A stretch of 64,000 nt of DNA from Dactylosporangium fulvum (GTDB lineage Bacteria > Actinomycetota > Actinomycetes > Mycobacteriales > Micromonosporaceae): NCBI RefSeq assembly GCF_025137375.1, contig NZ_CP073720.1:2814501-2878500 (forward strand). Reading direction: 5' to 3'. This document shows positions 1 through 8,713 of the stretch, piece after piece. The notes beneath the pieces are model-generated. The model was not told the origin of the DNA. It saw only the letters and a program-made list of their open reading frames with translations, and did no database searches. A program made the position numbers and the translations under genes. The stretch's first letter is position 1, and the number at the start of each line of letters is the position of its first letter.

Positions 1-651
1 GACCGGACCCTCGCCGAGGACACCGACGCCACCATGGCGCTGAACCGCGTCGGCTGGCACGTCGTCTACGAGGAGCGGGCGCGGGCGTGGACGGAGGCGC
101 CGGGCACCCTGCGGCAGTTGTGGTTGCAGCGGTACCGCTGGAGCTACGGGACGATGCAGGCGATGTGGAAACACCGGCGGTCGCTGGTGGACCGCGGGCC
201 GTCGGGGCGGTTCGGCCGCGTCGGCCTGCCCTTCGTCGCGCTCTTCAGCATCGTGCTGCCGCTGCTCGCCCCGCTCGTCGACATCCTCTTCGTCTACGGC
301 CTATTCCTGGCGAGCTGGCGGGTCACGACCGCGGCCTGGCTGGCGATGTTCGCGATGCAGGTGCTCACCGCCGTCGTCGCGTTCCGGCTGGACCGGGAGA
401 AGCTGCGCCCCCTGTGGGTGCTGCCGCTGCAGCAGTTCGTGTACCGGCAGCTGATGTACCTCGTCCTCATCCAGTCGCTCGGCACCGCACTCACCGGGGC
501 CCGGCTGCGCTGGCACAAGCTGCACCGCGCGGGCTCGGCCGGAGCGGGTGCCCCGGCCGTGCCCACCGTGTCGGTCGTCTCGGCGCCGGCGGGCGGCGTG
601 CGGTCGCCGTCCGGCCGTCACCAGCGCCCGGTCGTCCCCCGGGGCGGGTGA
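1..651 (+). CDS. Membrane glycosyltransferase family 2, C-terminal part
   Basis: This is the 3' end of a processive family 2 glycosyltransferase; the reading frame is open from the first base, so the start lies outside the window. The acidic EDTD motif is at the very beginning and a QRYRW motif, the QxxRW acceptor-site signature of cellulose/hyaluronan-synthase-like enzymes, lies at about bases 127-141. Three or four hydrophobic segments follow (bases 220-500), and the tail is a Pro/Ala/Ser-rich cytoplasmic extension. In actinomycetes such enzymes are often fused behind a polysaccharide deacetylase domain, which cannot be checked here. The likely role is polymerising a surface polysaccharide from nucleotide sugars at the membrane; the sugar is unknown. 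Confidence 0.85.
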   Translation, partial: DRTLAEDTDATMALNRVGWHVVYEERARAWTEAPGTLRQLWLQRYRWSYGTMQAMWKHRRSLVDRGPSGRFGRVGLPFVALFSIVLPLLAPLVDILFVYGLFLASWRVTTAAWLAMFAMQVLTAVVAFRLDREKLRPLWVLPLQQFVYRQLMYLVLIQSLGTALTGARLRWHKLHRAGSAGAGAPAVPTVSVVSAPAGGVRSPSGRHQRPVVPRGG

Positions 652-680
652 GACCACTGTGGACGGCCGGCGGGGCGTGG

Positions 681-2882
681 TCACCGTCCGGCGGTCGCCA
701 GCGTGCGCTCCTCCCGCGGCGCGGCGGGTAGCTCGTGCGAGACCCGCGGGAGCCAGCCCAGCCAGCGCGGCAGCCACCAGTTCTTCTCACCGAGCAGGGC
801 CATGACGGCCGGCAGCAGCACCGCGCGGACGATCGTCGCGTCGAGCAGCACGGCCGCGGCGAGCCCGACGCCGAGCTGCTTGGTGGAGGCGATCGGCAGC
901 GTGGCGAAGAGCGCGAACACCGCCACCATCACCACGGCCGCGCTGGTGATGACCCCGGCGGTGCCGGTGATGCCCTGGACGACCGCCTGCCGGGTCGGCA
1001 GCCCGCGGTCGTGGCCCTCCCGGATGCGGCTGAGGACGAAGACGTGGTAGTCCATCGACAGGCCGAACAGGATGACGAACAGGAACAGCGGCATCCAGTT
1101 GGTGACGCCGTCGGCGGCGCGGAAGTCGAGCAGCGACTCGAAGTGGCCGTACTGGAAGACGTAGACGAGCATGCCGTAGGCCGCGGCGACGGACAACAGG
1201 TTGAGCACCATGCCCGTGACGGCGACGACGACGGACCGGAACGACACCAGCAGGAGCAGGAACGCCAGGCCGAGAACGAAGCCGAAGACCAGCGGCATGG
1301 AGTCCGCGAGCTGGTCGTTGAAGTCCTTGGAGCCGGCGGTCTCACCGGTGACGCCGACCCAGGCGCCGGGCAGCGTGCCGAGGGTCGCCGGCAGCACCGT
1401 GCCCCGCAGCGTCGCCAGGGCCTCCTCCGACGCCCGGTCACTGCCGGATCCGGACAGTCCGACGCTCACGACGGCGACGGTGCCGGCCGGGTTGACCTCG
1501 ACCGTGATCGGCTCGTGGAGTTGCCCCGTCGCCAGGGCCCGCTCCTTGAACGCCGCCAGCGCACCGTCCCACTCCGGGCCGCTGACCCGCGGCGCCTGAA
1601 CCACGACCTCGGCCGGTGAGGCGCCGCCCGGGAACGCCGCCTGGATCGCCAGGAACGCCTGCGTGATCGGCGCGCTCGGCGACAGGTCCTCGATGCCTTC
1701 GGCCTTCGTGCGCAGGTCCAGCGCGGGCGCGGCGAGCGCGCCGAGGGCCGCGACCGCGAGTACCGCCGAGATCAGCGGGCGGCGCAGGACGAGCCGCAGG
1801 AAGGCGCTCCACACCCGGCCGTCGGACCGCTTGCGGTACAGGCCGGGGATGCGGCCCAGGTCGACGCGGTCGCCGAGCGCCGACAGCAGCGCCGGCAGGA
1901 CCGTCAGGGAGCCGAGCACGGCGGTCGCGACGACCAGGATCGTGCCGACGGCGAAGCTGACGAACGTGGTGTCGCGGGTGAAGAACATGCCCGCCATCGC
2001 GACGATGACCGTCAGCCCGGAGATCCAGACCGACCGCCCGGAGGTCTGCGCCGCGACGACCAGCGCCCGGTGCGGATCGGCGCCGTTGCGGCGCTCGTCG
2101 CGTTCCCGGCGGATGTAGAACAGGCAGTAGTCGACGCCCACGGCGAGCCCGACGAGCAGCATGACGTGCATCGTGGTGTCAACGGTCGGCGCCAGGTGGC
2201 TGGCGAAGCCCAGCAGCCCGATCGCGCCGACGACGGCGGTGACGGCGAGCCCGACCGGCAGCAGCGCCGCGACGATCGCGCCGAAGGCGACGAGCAGGAT
2301 GCCGATCGTGACCGGGATGGAGAGCATCGACAGGCGGCTCAGGCCGGCGTCGAGGTCGTCGCCGATGAGCTTGTCGCCGCTGGCGTCGCCGGCCTGGGCG
2401 ATGTACAGCTGCGGATGCGCCCGCTGGACCGCGGCGACGGCGTCGAGGACCGGGCCGACCCGGTCCTTGGCGGTCTCCGGGTCGCCCCGCATGGTGAAGG
2501 AGAGCAGCGCCGACCGCCCGTCCTCGGCCGGCAGCGGCGGGCTCACCGGATCGGTGGCGCCGGTGGCCTGCACGGCGGTGGTCACCTCGGCGATCGCCGC
2601 CTGCATCTCCGGGCTGTCCACCGTGCCTGTGCGAGAGGTCACGACGACCATCTCGCCGGCGCCCCGTGTGGGGAAGCCGGCCTGCTCGACGATCCGGTCG
2701 GCGCGGCCGGACTCGCCGTGGCCGAAGTCGAAGCCGTTCGCCTCGACGGTGCCGACCCGCCCGGCGAGGACGGTGACGCCGACGACAAACACCAGCCATC
2801 CGAGGATGGCGAGCGTGCGGTGCCGCGCGCTCCACACGGCGAACCGCGCCGCGATGCCGGTGACGTTCTCCCTGGAGTTCAT
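681..2882 (-). CDS. MMPL/RND-family membrane transporter
   Basis: The 733-residue protein has the MMPL layout: one N-terminal membrane helix (about residues 25-45), a soluble loop of about 130 residues, a block of five to six helices, a second loop (about 390-500) and a second block of helices. The conserved GxxxDY-type segment occurs in both halves (GVDYCLF near 250 and SMDYHVF near 615), matching the internal duplication of RND transporters. MMPL proteins use the proton gradient to export lipids, siderophores or drugs, but nothing nearby identifies a substrate. It is read away from the diguanylate cyclase gene, sharing a 126-base intergenic region with it. Confidence 0.9.
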   Translation of the reverse strand: MNSRENVTGIAARFAVWSARHRTLAILGWLVFVVGVTVLAGRVGTVEANGFDFGHGESGRADRIVEQAGFPTRGAGEMVVVTSRTGTVDSPEMQAAIAEVTTAVQATGATDPVSPPLPAEDGRSALLSFTMRGDPETAKDRVGPVLDAVAAVQRAHPQLYIAQAGDASGDKLIGDDLDAGLSRLSMLSIPVTIGILLVAFGAIVAALLPVGLAVTAVVGAIGLLGFASHLAPTVDTTMHVMLLVGLAVGVDYCLFYIRRERDERRNGADPHRALVVAAQTSGRSVWISGLTVIVAMAGMFFTRDTTFVSFAVGTILVVATAVLGSLTVLPALLSALGDRVDLGRIPGLYRKRSDGRVWSAFLRLVLRRPLISAVLAVAALGALAAPALDLRTKAEGIEDLSPSAPITQAFLAIQAAFPGGASPAEVVVQAPRVSGPEWDGALAAFKERALATGQLHEPITVEVNPAGTVAVVSVGLSGSGSDRASEEALATLRGTVLPATLGTLPGAWVGVTGETAGSKDFNDQLADSMPLVFGFVLGLAFLLLLVSFRSVVVAVTGMVLNLLSVAAAYGMLVYVFQYGHFESLLDFRAADGVTNWMPLFLFVILFGLSMDYHVFVLSRIREGHDRGLPTRQAVVQGITGTAGVITSAAVVMVAVFALFATLPIASTKQLGVGLAAAVLLDATIVRAVLLPAVMALLGEKNWWLPRWLGWLPRVSHELPAAPREERTLATAGR

Positions 2883-3008
2883 GGCTCGAACGCTATGGAG
2901 CGCGTCCGTGCGGATCGATCCCGTGGACCCGCCGACCCCGGGTGGGGGCAGCCCTACCGCGCCGGTGGGGCCTCCCGGGCACGGACCGTCAGGTGGTGTT
3001 CTGCTCAG

Positions 3009-4133
3009 ATGCCGCCACCGGCCGCCGAAGATGAGGAGGTGTTGCAGGAGTCGGCCCGTGCGCTACGGAGGTCAACGCGTGGATCGCTGATCCCTGTCCG
3101 CGACAAGCCGGCGGCTGCCCGGTCGGTGGCCTACTTCCTGATCGTCGGCGGGTCCGTCGTCGGCGCCTGCGGGCTGCTCGTCCCCGGGTTCGCCGGCGGT
3201 ACCACGGCCGGGGTGCTCGCCACGACGGCGACCGCCGGGGCCATGGTCTTCGTCGGCGCGGTCTGCCGGCTGGCGCCGCACCGGGTGCCGGCGTCGTTCT
3301 GGATCGCCGCGCCGCTGATCGCGATCGTGCTCATCGGGTTCCTCAACCTCACGACCCGCGACGTCAGCGTCAGTGCCCACCTGTACTACCTCTGGCCACT
3401 GCTGTACTCGGCGACGTTCCTGCGGTACGGCCTCGCCTATCTCATGCTCGGCGCGACGAGCCTCACCGACACCGCGGTCACGCTCACGCTGCAGCCGGTC
3501 AGCGTCGGCGCCACCGACGCCGCCGCGCTCGTCACGGCCTACTGCGTGGCGACGCTCGTCGTCACCAAGCTCCGCAAGCGGGCGGACGCGCTGGTCGCGA
3601 CGCTCGAACTCCAGGCGATGACCGATCCGCTCACCGGCCTGCCCAACCGCAGGGCGTTCAACCGGGATCTCGCCCTGGCACTGGACACGACCCGGCGCTC
3701 CGGCGCCGCGCACTGCCTCCTCCTCGTCGACGTCGACCATTTCAAGACGATCAACGACACCTGGGGACACGCGGCGGGTGACGCCGTGCTCGTCTCCGTC
3801 GCCACGGCGCTGCGCGAGGTCGCCGGGGCGGCCGACACCGTCGCCCGGCTCGGCGGCGACGAGTTCGCGATGGTGGTCCGCGGCGACACCGCCCGCGCCA
3901 GGCGACACGCGGCGGCACTGCGCGACCTCGTGAGCCGGATCACCGGCGTGCCCGACGGATTGCCGACACTGAGCATCGGCCTCGCTGCCACGACCTCCGG
4001 CACGACCGACGCGGAGGCGCTGCTCGCCGCCGCGGACCGGGCGCTCTACACCGCGAAGCTCGAGGGCCGCGACCGGCTCGCGGAAGGTGACCGGCGACCG
4101 ACACCGGCGGCCGTTCCCGGCCGCCGCACCTGA
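3009..4133 (+). CDS. Membrane diguanylate cyclase (GGDEF)
   Basis: The 374-residue protein has about six hydrophobic segments (residues 38-190) followed by a GGDEF domain. The active-site GGDEF begins at residue 282 and the metal-binding D-x-D-x-F (DVDHF) is upstream, so it should make c-di-GMP from two GTP. The RxxD product-inhibition site five residues before GGDEF is missing (the stretch reads GAAD), so feedback inhibition may be absent. The ATG at 3009 was chosen; a GTG at 3039 is an alternative, and the open frame further upstream is antisense to the MMPL gene. An 8-bp GC hairpin (4106-4125) lies inside the last codons and could act as a terminator before the facing HAD gene. Confidence 0.85.
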   Translation: MPPPAAEDEEVLQESARALRRSTRGSLIPVRDKPAAARSVAYFLIVGGSVVGACGLLVPGFAGGTTAGVLATTATAGAMVFVGAVCRLAPHRVPASFWIAAPLIAIVLIGFLNLTTRDVSVSAHLYYLWPLLYSATFLRYGLAYLMLGATSLTDTAVTLTLQPVSVGATDAAALVTAYCVATLVVTKLRKRADALVATLELQAMTDPLTGLPNRRAFNRDLALALDTTRRSGAAHCLLLVDVDHFKTINDTWGHAAGDAVLVSVATALREVAGAADTVARLGGDEFAMVVRGDTARARRHAAALRDLVSRITGVPDGLPTLSIGLAATTSGTTDAEALLAAADRALYTAKLEGRDRLAEGDRRPTPAAVPGRRT

Positions 4134-4139
4134 CCGCTC

Positions 4140-4823
4140 CTACCGGCGTCCCGCGGCGGGGCTCGGCGCCGCCAGCTCGCCGAGCAGGCGGGTGAGGGTG
4201 GTCGTGGCCGCGCTGCGCAGCACCATGTCCGCCGCGCCGAAGCGGTCCCGGGCGGCGTACGGGTTGGGGACCGCGACACAGCGCAGCCCTGCCGCCCTGG
4301 CCGCGGCGACACCGTGCGGGGTGTCCTCGAACGCGACCGCCGCCTCCGGCGCGATCCCGAGGCGGCGCAGGGCCAGGAGGTAGACCGCCGGGTCGGGCTT
4401 GTGCCCGGTCACCTCGTCGCCGCACGCGACCACCTCGAACCGCGACAGCAGCCCGGCCCGGGTCAGGTGCCCGTGCACCCAGTGGGTGGGGGAGCTGGAC
4501 GCCACGGCGAGCCGCAGCCCGAGCCCGGCCGCCTCGGCGAACCACTCGCTGATGCCGGGAGCGGGGCCGAGCGTCGCGTGCAGCTCTTCGCGGTACGCGA
4601 TGCGGCGCGCATGGCTGGCGGCGCGGTCGTAGCCGGGGCCGACGGCGCGGGCGAGTTCGGCATAACGCTGCTCGGTGACGTCGCCGCCGTGGTCGGCGAA
4701 GAAACGGGCCGGGTCCAGCTCGAGGCCGTGCTGGCGCCACTCGTACCGCCAGCACTCGAACAGCGTGGTCTCGGTGTCCATGAGCAGGCCGTCAAAGTCG
4801 AAGATCAACACCGAGATCACCAC
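4140..4823 (-). CDS. HAD-family hydrolase (phosphatase/phosphomutase-like)
   Basis: The 227-residue protein carries the HAD motifs in order: DFDGLLMDTE near residue 9 (nucleophile and acid/base Asp), a Ser motif in VASSSP near 108, the Lys in GHKPDP, and FEDTPHGVAAA. A helical cap follows motif I, as in subfamily IA enzymes such as beta-phosphoglucomutase and 2-deoxyglucose-6-phosphatase. It is predicted to be a cytosolic hydrolase or mutase of a small phosphorylated metabolite; the substrate cannot be read from sequence. The start is a GTG without a clear ribosome-binding site. It converges on the GGDEF gene with only six bases between stops. Confidence 0.85.
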   Translation of the reverse strand: MVISVLIFDFDGLLMDTETTLFECWRYEWRQHGLELDPARFFADHGGDVTEQRYAELARAVGPGYDRAASHARRIAYREELHATLGPAPGISEWFAEAAGLGLRLAVASSSPTHWVHGHLTRAGLLSRFEVVACGDEVTGHKPDPAVYLLALRRLGIAPEAAVAFEDTPHGVAAARAAGLRCVAVPNPYAARDRFGAADMVLRSAATTTLTRLLGELAAPSPAAGRR

Positions 4824-4848
4824 GCCGACCAGTATCCCCTGGTCGCGG

Positions 4849-6201
4849 TCAGCTCCCGCAGCCGGAGGCGCCGGTCGGCTCGCCGTACTTGACCACCTCC
4901 ATGACGACCTGGGTGCCCGGCGGTGCCGTCGTGCCCGCCGCCGGCTCCTGCCGCACGACCAGCCAGTTGCGGTCGACGAGCTGGCGGCGGTGCTTGCCGG
5001 TGTGGTCCCGTGAGCCGGTCCGGTAGCCGGCGGCGCGGAGTTTGTCCTGGGCCTCCTGGAGGTTCATGCACACGACGCCGGGCACGGTGCCGCTCGTGCC
5101 CGCGCCGTCGGACGGCTTGCGGACGCGCAGGGTCAGCTCCGTGTTGGCGTGCACCGTCGTACCCTCGGCGGGGGACTGCGCCGCCACGACCCAGTTCTTC
5201 GGCTCCAGGACGGTGCGGCCCTGGCCGGTGTCGTCGACGAGTTTGATGTTGCGCAGCCCTAGCGTGTTGAGCTTCTGCCGGGCGTCCGGCAGCCGGACGC
5301 CCACGAGGCCGGGCATCTTGGCGTCGACCTGTGGCGCCTTCGGCAGCGCCGGGTTGCCCCAGTCGTGTTCGAGCGGGTGCAGGGCGCAGGACAGAAACGT
5401 GCTCAGCGTCAGGCAGCCGTTGGCGTCGAACTTCACGACGCCCCAGGTGATCGCCGCGACCGCCGCGTATTCGAAGACGCCGCCGAGCAGTTGCGCGCCG
5501 ATGAGCCGGCCGCCCGGGCCGACGGTGAGCAGCGGGTCGGCGACAACCGGGTAGGTGATGCCGGCGCCGCGGTGCTCGACGACGAGCCGCACGGTCGAGC
5601 CGTGGACCTCGTAGCGCGCCGGGACGAGCCGGCCCGTGGCGTCGTACGCCCACGGCGGGGGGATCGCGCCGACCGTCCTGCCGCCGGCCTTGAGCACCAC
5701 CCCGCCGTGCGCGGCGCTCACCGTGGCCCCGGTGACCGTGGTGTCGAACGAGGTGGGCGCGCCGGGGCCCTTGGCGACGTAGAAGATCCGCACCGCCTCC
5801 GGGGCGACGACCTGCTGGGCGACGTCGGTGCCGGCCGCGGCGTCGCGGAAGACGACGACCCCCTTCGCCGCGGTCCGGCCGCTGCCCGGTCCGCCGCTGT
5901 GCGCGGTGACCTTGACGTTGCCGTCGCGCAGGACGGCGCCCTGGCCGAGGTCGTCGGTGACCCGTGCCGATGTCGAGCGCGCGCTCAGCGCCAGGCTGTG
6001 CCGGTCGGCCTTGATCGCGCGGTCGCCGGACTGGCTCAGCACGTCGGCGAAGCGGGAGGGTGGTTTTGCGTAGGAGGGCACCTCGGCGCTCTCGTCCCGC
6101 CGGCCGCCGTCGGGCGTGCAGGCGCTGGTCACGGCGAGGCAGGCGGCGAGAGCGAGGCGGGCGGCGACGAGAACTGATCGACGAGCTTCGTTTCGGCGCA
6201 T
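4849..6201 (-). CDS. PASTA-domain lipoprotein
   Basis: The 450-residue protein opens with a lipoprotein signal (hydrophobic run to residue 26 and a lipobox ending VTSAC), so it should be anchored outside the membrane. A central 250-residue region is unrecognised. The C-terminal third holds two PASTA-like repeats, each starting with PGLVG/PGVVC and a [L/E]A[R/Q][Q/D]KL helix and ending with an aqueous P-A-E/A-G-T-T-V loop. PASTA domains bind peptidoglycan or muropeptides in Ser/Thr kinases and penicillin-binding proteins, but no kinase domain is attached. A role in sensing or binding cell wall is inferred. The C-terminus contains a Cys pair (GASGCGS). Confidence 0.75.
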   Translation of the reverse strand: MRRNEARRSVLVAARLALAACLAVTSACTPDGGRRDESAEVPSYAKPPSRFADVLSQSGDRAIKADRHSLALSARSTSARVTDDLGQGAVLRDGNVKVTAHSGGPGSGRTAAKGVVVFRDAAAGTDVAQQVVAPEAVRIFYVAKGPGAPTSFDTTVTGATVSAAHGGVVLKAGGRTVGAIPPPWAYDATGRLVPARYEVHGSTVRLVVEHRGAGITYPVVADPLLTVGPGGRLIGAQLLGGVFEYAAVAAITWGVVKFDANGCLTLSTFLSCALHPLEHDWGNPALPKAPQVDAKMPGLVGVRLPDARQKLNTLGLRNIKLVDDTGQGRTVLEPKNWVVAAQSPAEGTTVHANTELTLRVRKPSDGAGTSGTVPGVVCMNLQEAQDKLRAAGYRTGSRDHTGKHRRQLVDRNWLVVRQEPAAGTTAPPGTQVVMEVVKYGEPTGASGCGS

Positions 6202-6383
6202 GACTGCAGTCTGCCCGGGTTTTTCCGGTCAGGGCACTGTCCGGGTCCGAGTCTGGTGCAATTCGTAACCGTGACATCGCAACCAGTATCCAGTGGCGTT
6301 CTTGACAGATCGAGGCCACCACGGCGGAGCCGGAGGCGGCAGGCTGGGCTGGTCACATGACTTCGACCAGGGGGAGGACGGTC

Positions 6384-7073
6384 ATGCACCAGGACAACAG
6401 GAAACAGCACGTGAGCCGCAGGGGAATGCTCGCCGGGCTCGGCGCCGGCGGAGCGGCGGCCGTCGCCGCGGCGGTCACGGGCGGCAGCCCCGCCGCGGCG
6501 GCCCCGGGCGACCCGGTCGTCCAGGGCGCGGACAACAATGCCGGTACGACCAGCACCATTCTGCGCTCGAACCTGACGGGCGCGACGCTCGACGTCCGCA
6601 ACACCGTCGGCAGCAGCGGCGGCGGCAGCGTCGCGGTCAAGGCGAACGCCGAGGTGGGTGTCGACGCGAACGGGTTCGACGCGGGTGTCGTCGGCTTCTC
6701 GTCCAACGGCAACGGCGTTATCGGGCGCAGCGACATCGGCTTCGGCGTCGTCGGCACCGCCACCGGCCCCGGCGGGGTCGGCGTCGTCGCCAGCGCGCCC
6801 GACGAGTTCAGCAAGACCGCCCTCGACGTGCGCGGGCAGGTGCACTTCACCCGCAGCGGCGTGGCGACCGTGCCAGCCGGCGCGACCAGCGTCACGGTGA
6901 GCGGCCTGCACATCTTCGGCTCGACGCACGCTCTCGCGGTCGCGCAGCGCAACACCGCGGTGTGGGTCAAGGCGGCGGTGCCGGACCAGGCGTCCGGGCA
7001 GCTCAGCCTGCACCTGAACGCCAAGGCGCCGAGCGGTGGGGTGCCCGTCGCGTGGTGGTTGCTGGAGGCCTGA
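6384..7073 (+). CDS. Tat-exported protein of unknown function
   Basis: The 229-residue product begins with a twin-arginine signal (SRRGMLAGLGAGG at about residues 11-23, then an Ala-rich stretch to an AAA-AP cleavage site). The mature part is rich in short Gly/Val/Asn repeats (VGVDANGFDAGVVGFSSNG and similar) resembling beta-helix or trimeric tail-fibre segments, and ends in a compact beta-rich domain. The ATG at 6384 is preferred over one 27 bases upstream because a GGGGAGGA ribosome site lies just before it. No enzyme motif is visible; a folded secreted surface protein is likely. Confidence 0.65.
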   Translation: MHQDNRKQHVSRRGMLAGLGAGGAAAVAAAVTGGSPAAAAPGDPVVQGADNNAGTTSTILRSNLTGATLDVRNTVGSSGGGSVAVKANAEVGVDANGFDAGVVGFSSNGNGVIGRSDIGFGVVGTATGPGGVGVVASAPDEFSKTALDVRGQVHFTRSGVATVPAGATSVTVSGLHIFGSTHALAVAQRNTAVWVKAAVPDQASGQLSLHLNAKAPSGGVPVAWWLLEA

Positions 7074-7080
7074 GCCGGCC

Positions 7081-7116
7081 GGCGCCGGCGCCGGGGCGGT
7101 CCCCGGTGCCGGCGCC
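7081..7116. terminator. Bidirectional hairpin terminator
   Basis: Two 16-base arms (7081-7096 and 7101-7116) pair except for one G-U, closing a CGGT loop. The hairpin sits in the short gap between the convergent Tat-exported gene and the PASTA membrane gene and has no T-tract, as is common in high-GC actinomycetes. Confidence 0.65.
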
Positions 7117-7122
7117 CTGCCG

Positions 7123-8046
7123 TCACGGGGTGCCGCTGTGGGACGTCGTGGGCTGGACCTGCCAGTAACCGGACGCGCCGGGGCCGGGCCTGCGCGGCGC
7201 CGGCGCCTTGCCGTCCGCGGACACCCACAGCGCGACGACCTTGCCGGGCAGCGGCGCGGAGCTGTACACGATCCAGGTGTCGGGCACCGCGCCGCCGGGC
7301 GGCTCGGTCGACTCCCGGCCGACGCGGTAGCTCGCGGTCCGGCCGCTCGACGCGAGGATCCGCTTCGCCTCCGCCACGGTCTTGCCGACCATTGTCCGCG
7401 CCTGCGCGTTCTCCTCCGGCTAGCCGCCCTCGATCTCCTCGCCGGGCAGCGCGGTCCGGCCGATGACGATCTTCGCGTACGACGTGAAGGTCACCGGCAC
7501 CTTGATGCCGGCCGAGCAGTTGCCGTTGGCGGTGCAGTTCCCGGGTGCCTCGATCCACTCGAGGTCCGGACCGTCGCCGATGTCGCCCACCTCCGCGAAG
7601 ATGACTCTGCCGACATGGTCGGGCGCGGCCGGCGCCAGGCTCAGGTCGATGTCGAGGTGGTGCCGGGCGAGTTCCTCCCGGTAGCGCCGCGGGTCGGCGA
7701 CCGGGTCCTTGATCCTGATGACGATGTAGCCACCGTCCTCGGTGATCTGCAACGCCTGCGCCGGGGCCGGGCCGACCGGTCCCGAGCCGGTGGGGAGCGC
7801 GGCGCTGACGCCGAACGCGAGCACGGCGGCCGCGGCGACGGTGGGCACCGCGACGGCCAGCCGGCGGTGCCGAGCGAACCAGGACACCTGCCTGCCGTGA
7901 CGCGTGGGAGCCGCCTCCGCGCGCAGGATGCCCTCCAGCAGCGCGGTGGCCGCCTCGCCGGACGGGCCCTGCGTCGAGGGCGGGACGTGATGGGTGGGAA
8001 CGAGCAACCGGATCAGGTGATCCTGCCGGTCGTCGGTGTCGGTCAT
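7123..8046 (-). pseudogene. Membrane protein with PASTA-like C-terminus, interrupted by TAG
   Basis: One frame runs from ATG 8046 (GAGGAG ribosome site) to a stop at 7123, broken only by a TAG at 7420-7422. The first 208 codons encode a cytoplasmic segment, one membrane helix (about residues 65-85) and an extracytoplasmic domain. The 99 codons after the TAG continue in the same frame and contain a PASTA-like unit (VGKTVAEAKRIL...). The gene starts 14 bases after the sigma-factor stop, the usual position for an anti-sigma or sigma-linked membrane partner, though no zinc-binding anti-sigma motif is present. TAG could come from CAG or TGG by one change. A sequencing error, a young pseudogene or a genuine truncation are all possible. 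Confidence 0.65.
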
Positions 8047-8060
8047 GGGTATCTCCTCGA

Positions 8061-8582
8061 TCACCTGTTGAGTGACGGTTCGCGGAGCGCCGCGGCGAAC
8101 CGGCGTCGGGCACGGTGCAGCCGGATGCGGGCGGCGTTCACCGTGCAGTCGAGCGCGACAGCCAGCTCGTCCGCCGTGAGCCCTTCCCACGCCACGAGGC
8201 GCAGCAGTTCCCGATCGGCGTCCGGCAGGGCACGGAACGCCCGGCCGACCTCCTCCGGCACCTCCGGCTCGACGGTGGTGACCTGCGTCAGTTCCTGGCG
8301 CAGGCGCGCGGCGAGATCCGCCGACCGCCGGTCGGCCCGGTGATGGTTCGCCATCACCTTGCGCGCCACCCCGAACAGCCAGGGGCGTGCCTGGTCCGCC
8401 GGGATGTCGTCGATCCTGCGCCAGGCGACCAGGAAGGCGTCGGCGACCACGTCGGCGGCGGCCTCCGGCCGGTCGGTGCGGCGCAGGGCGTAACCGAGCA
8501 GATCGGTGTAGCAGGCGCGGTACAGGCGCTCGAAGCGTGCGGCGGGGTCATCGCCGGGTGACGAGGGTGCGGCGCGTGCCAA
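8061..8582 (-). CDS. ECF RNA polymerase sigma factor
   Basis: The 173-residue protein has region 2 (ERLYRACYTDLLGYALRRT, then the DVVADAFLVAWRR core-binding helix) and region 4 (LPDADRELLRLVAWEGL...AVALDCTVNAARIRLHRAR), the two domains of extracytoplasmic-function sigma factors. It should direct RNA polymerase to a small set of envelope or stress promoters. The start is TTG, six bases after an AGGAG ribosome site. The next gene begins 14 bases downstream and encodes the PASTA-like membrane protein, so the pair probably forms a sensing unit. Confidence 0.88.
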   Translation of the reverse strand: MARAAPSSPGDDPAARFERLYRACYTDLLGYALRRTDRPEAAADVVADAFLVAWRRIDDIPADQARPWLFGVARKVMANHHRADRRSADLAARLRQELTQVTTVEPEVPEEVGRAFRALPDADRELLRLVAWEGLTADELAVALDCTVNAARIRLHRARRRFAAALREPSLNR

Positions 8583-8713
8583 GCGTGGCTCCTAGGTCTG
8601 TGGGTCGGTGCCGGGCGAACGCGCCCGACACCGTCCACATGTGCGGCACGCGCCGGATCATTTCACCCGGCGCGGCGGTGCCCGTCGGGATCGAGCCGGG
8701 TGCTCCACGTGGG

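Noticed and set aside
2070..3008. N-terminal extension of the diguanylate cyclase
   Set aside because: It overlaps the MMPL gene antisense and encodes no recognisable sequence; start moved to 3009.
6302..6307. TTGACA as a -35 box for the Tat-exported gene
   Set aside because: No -10-like sequence at 16-18 bases.
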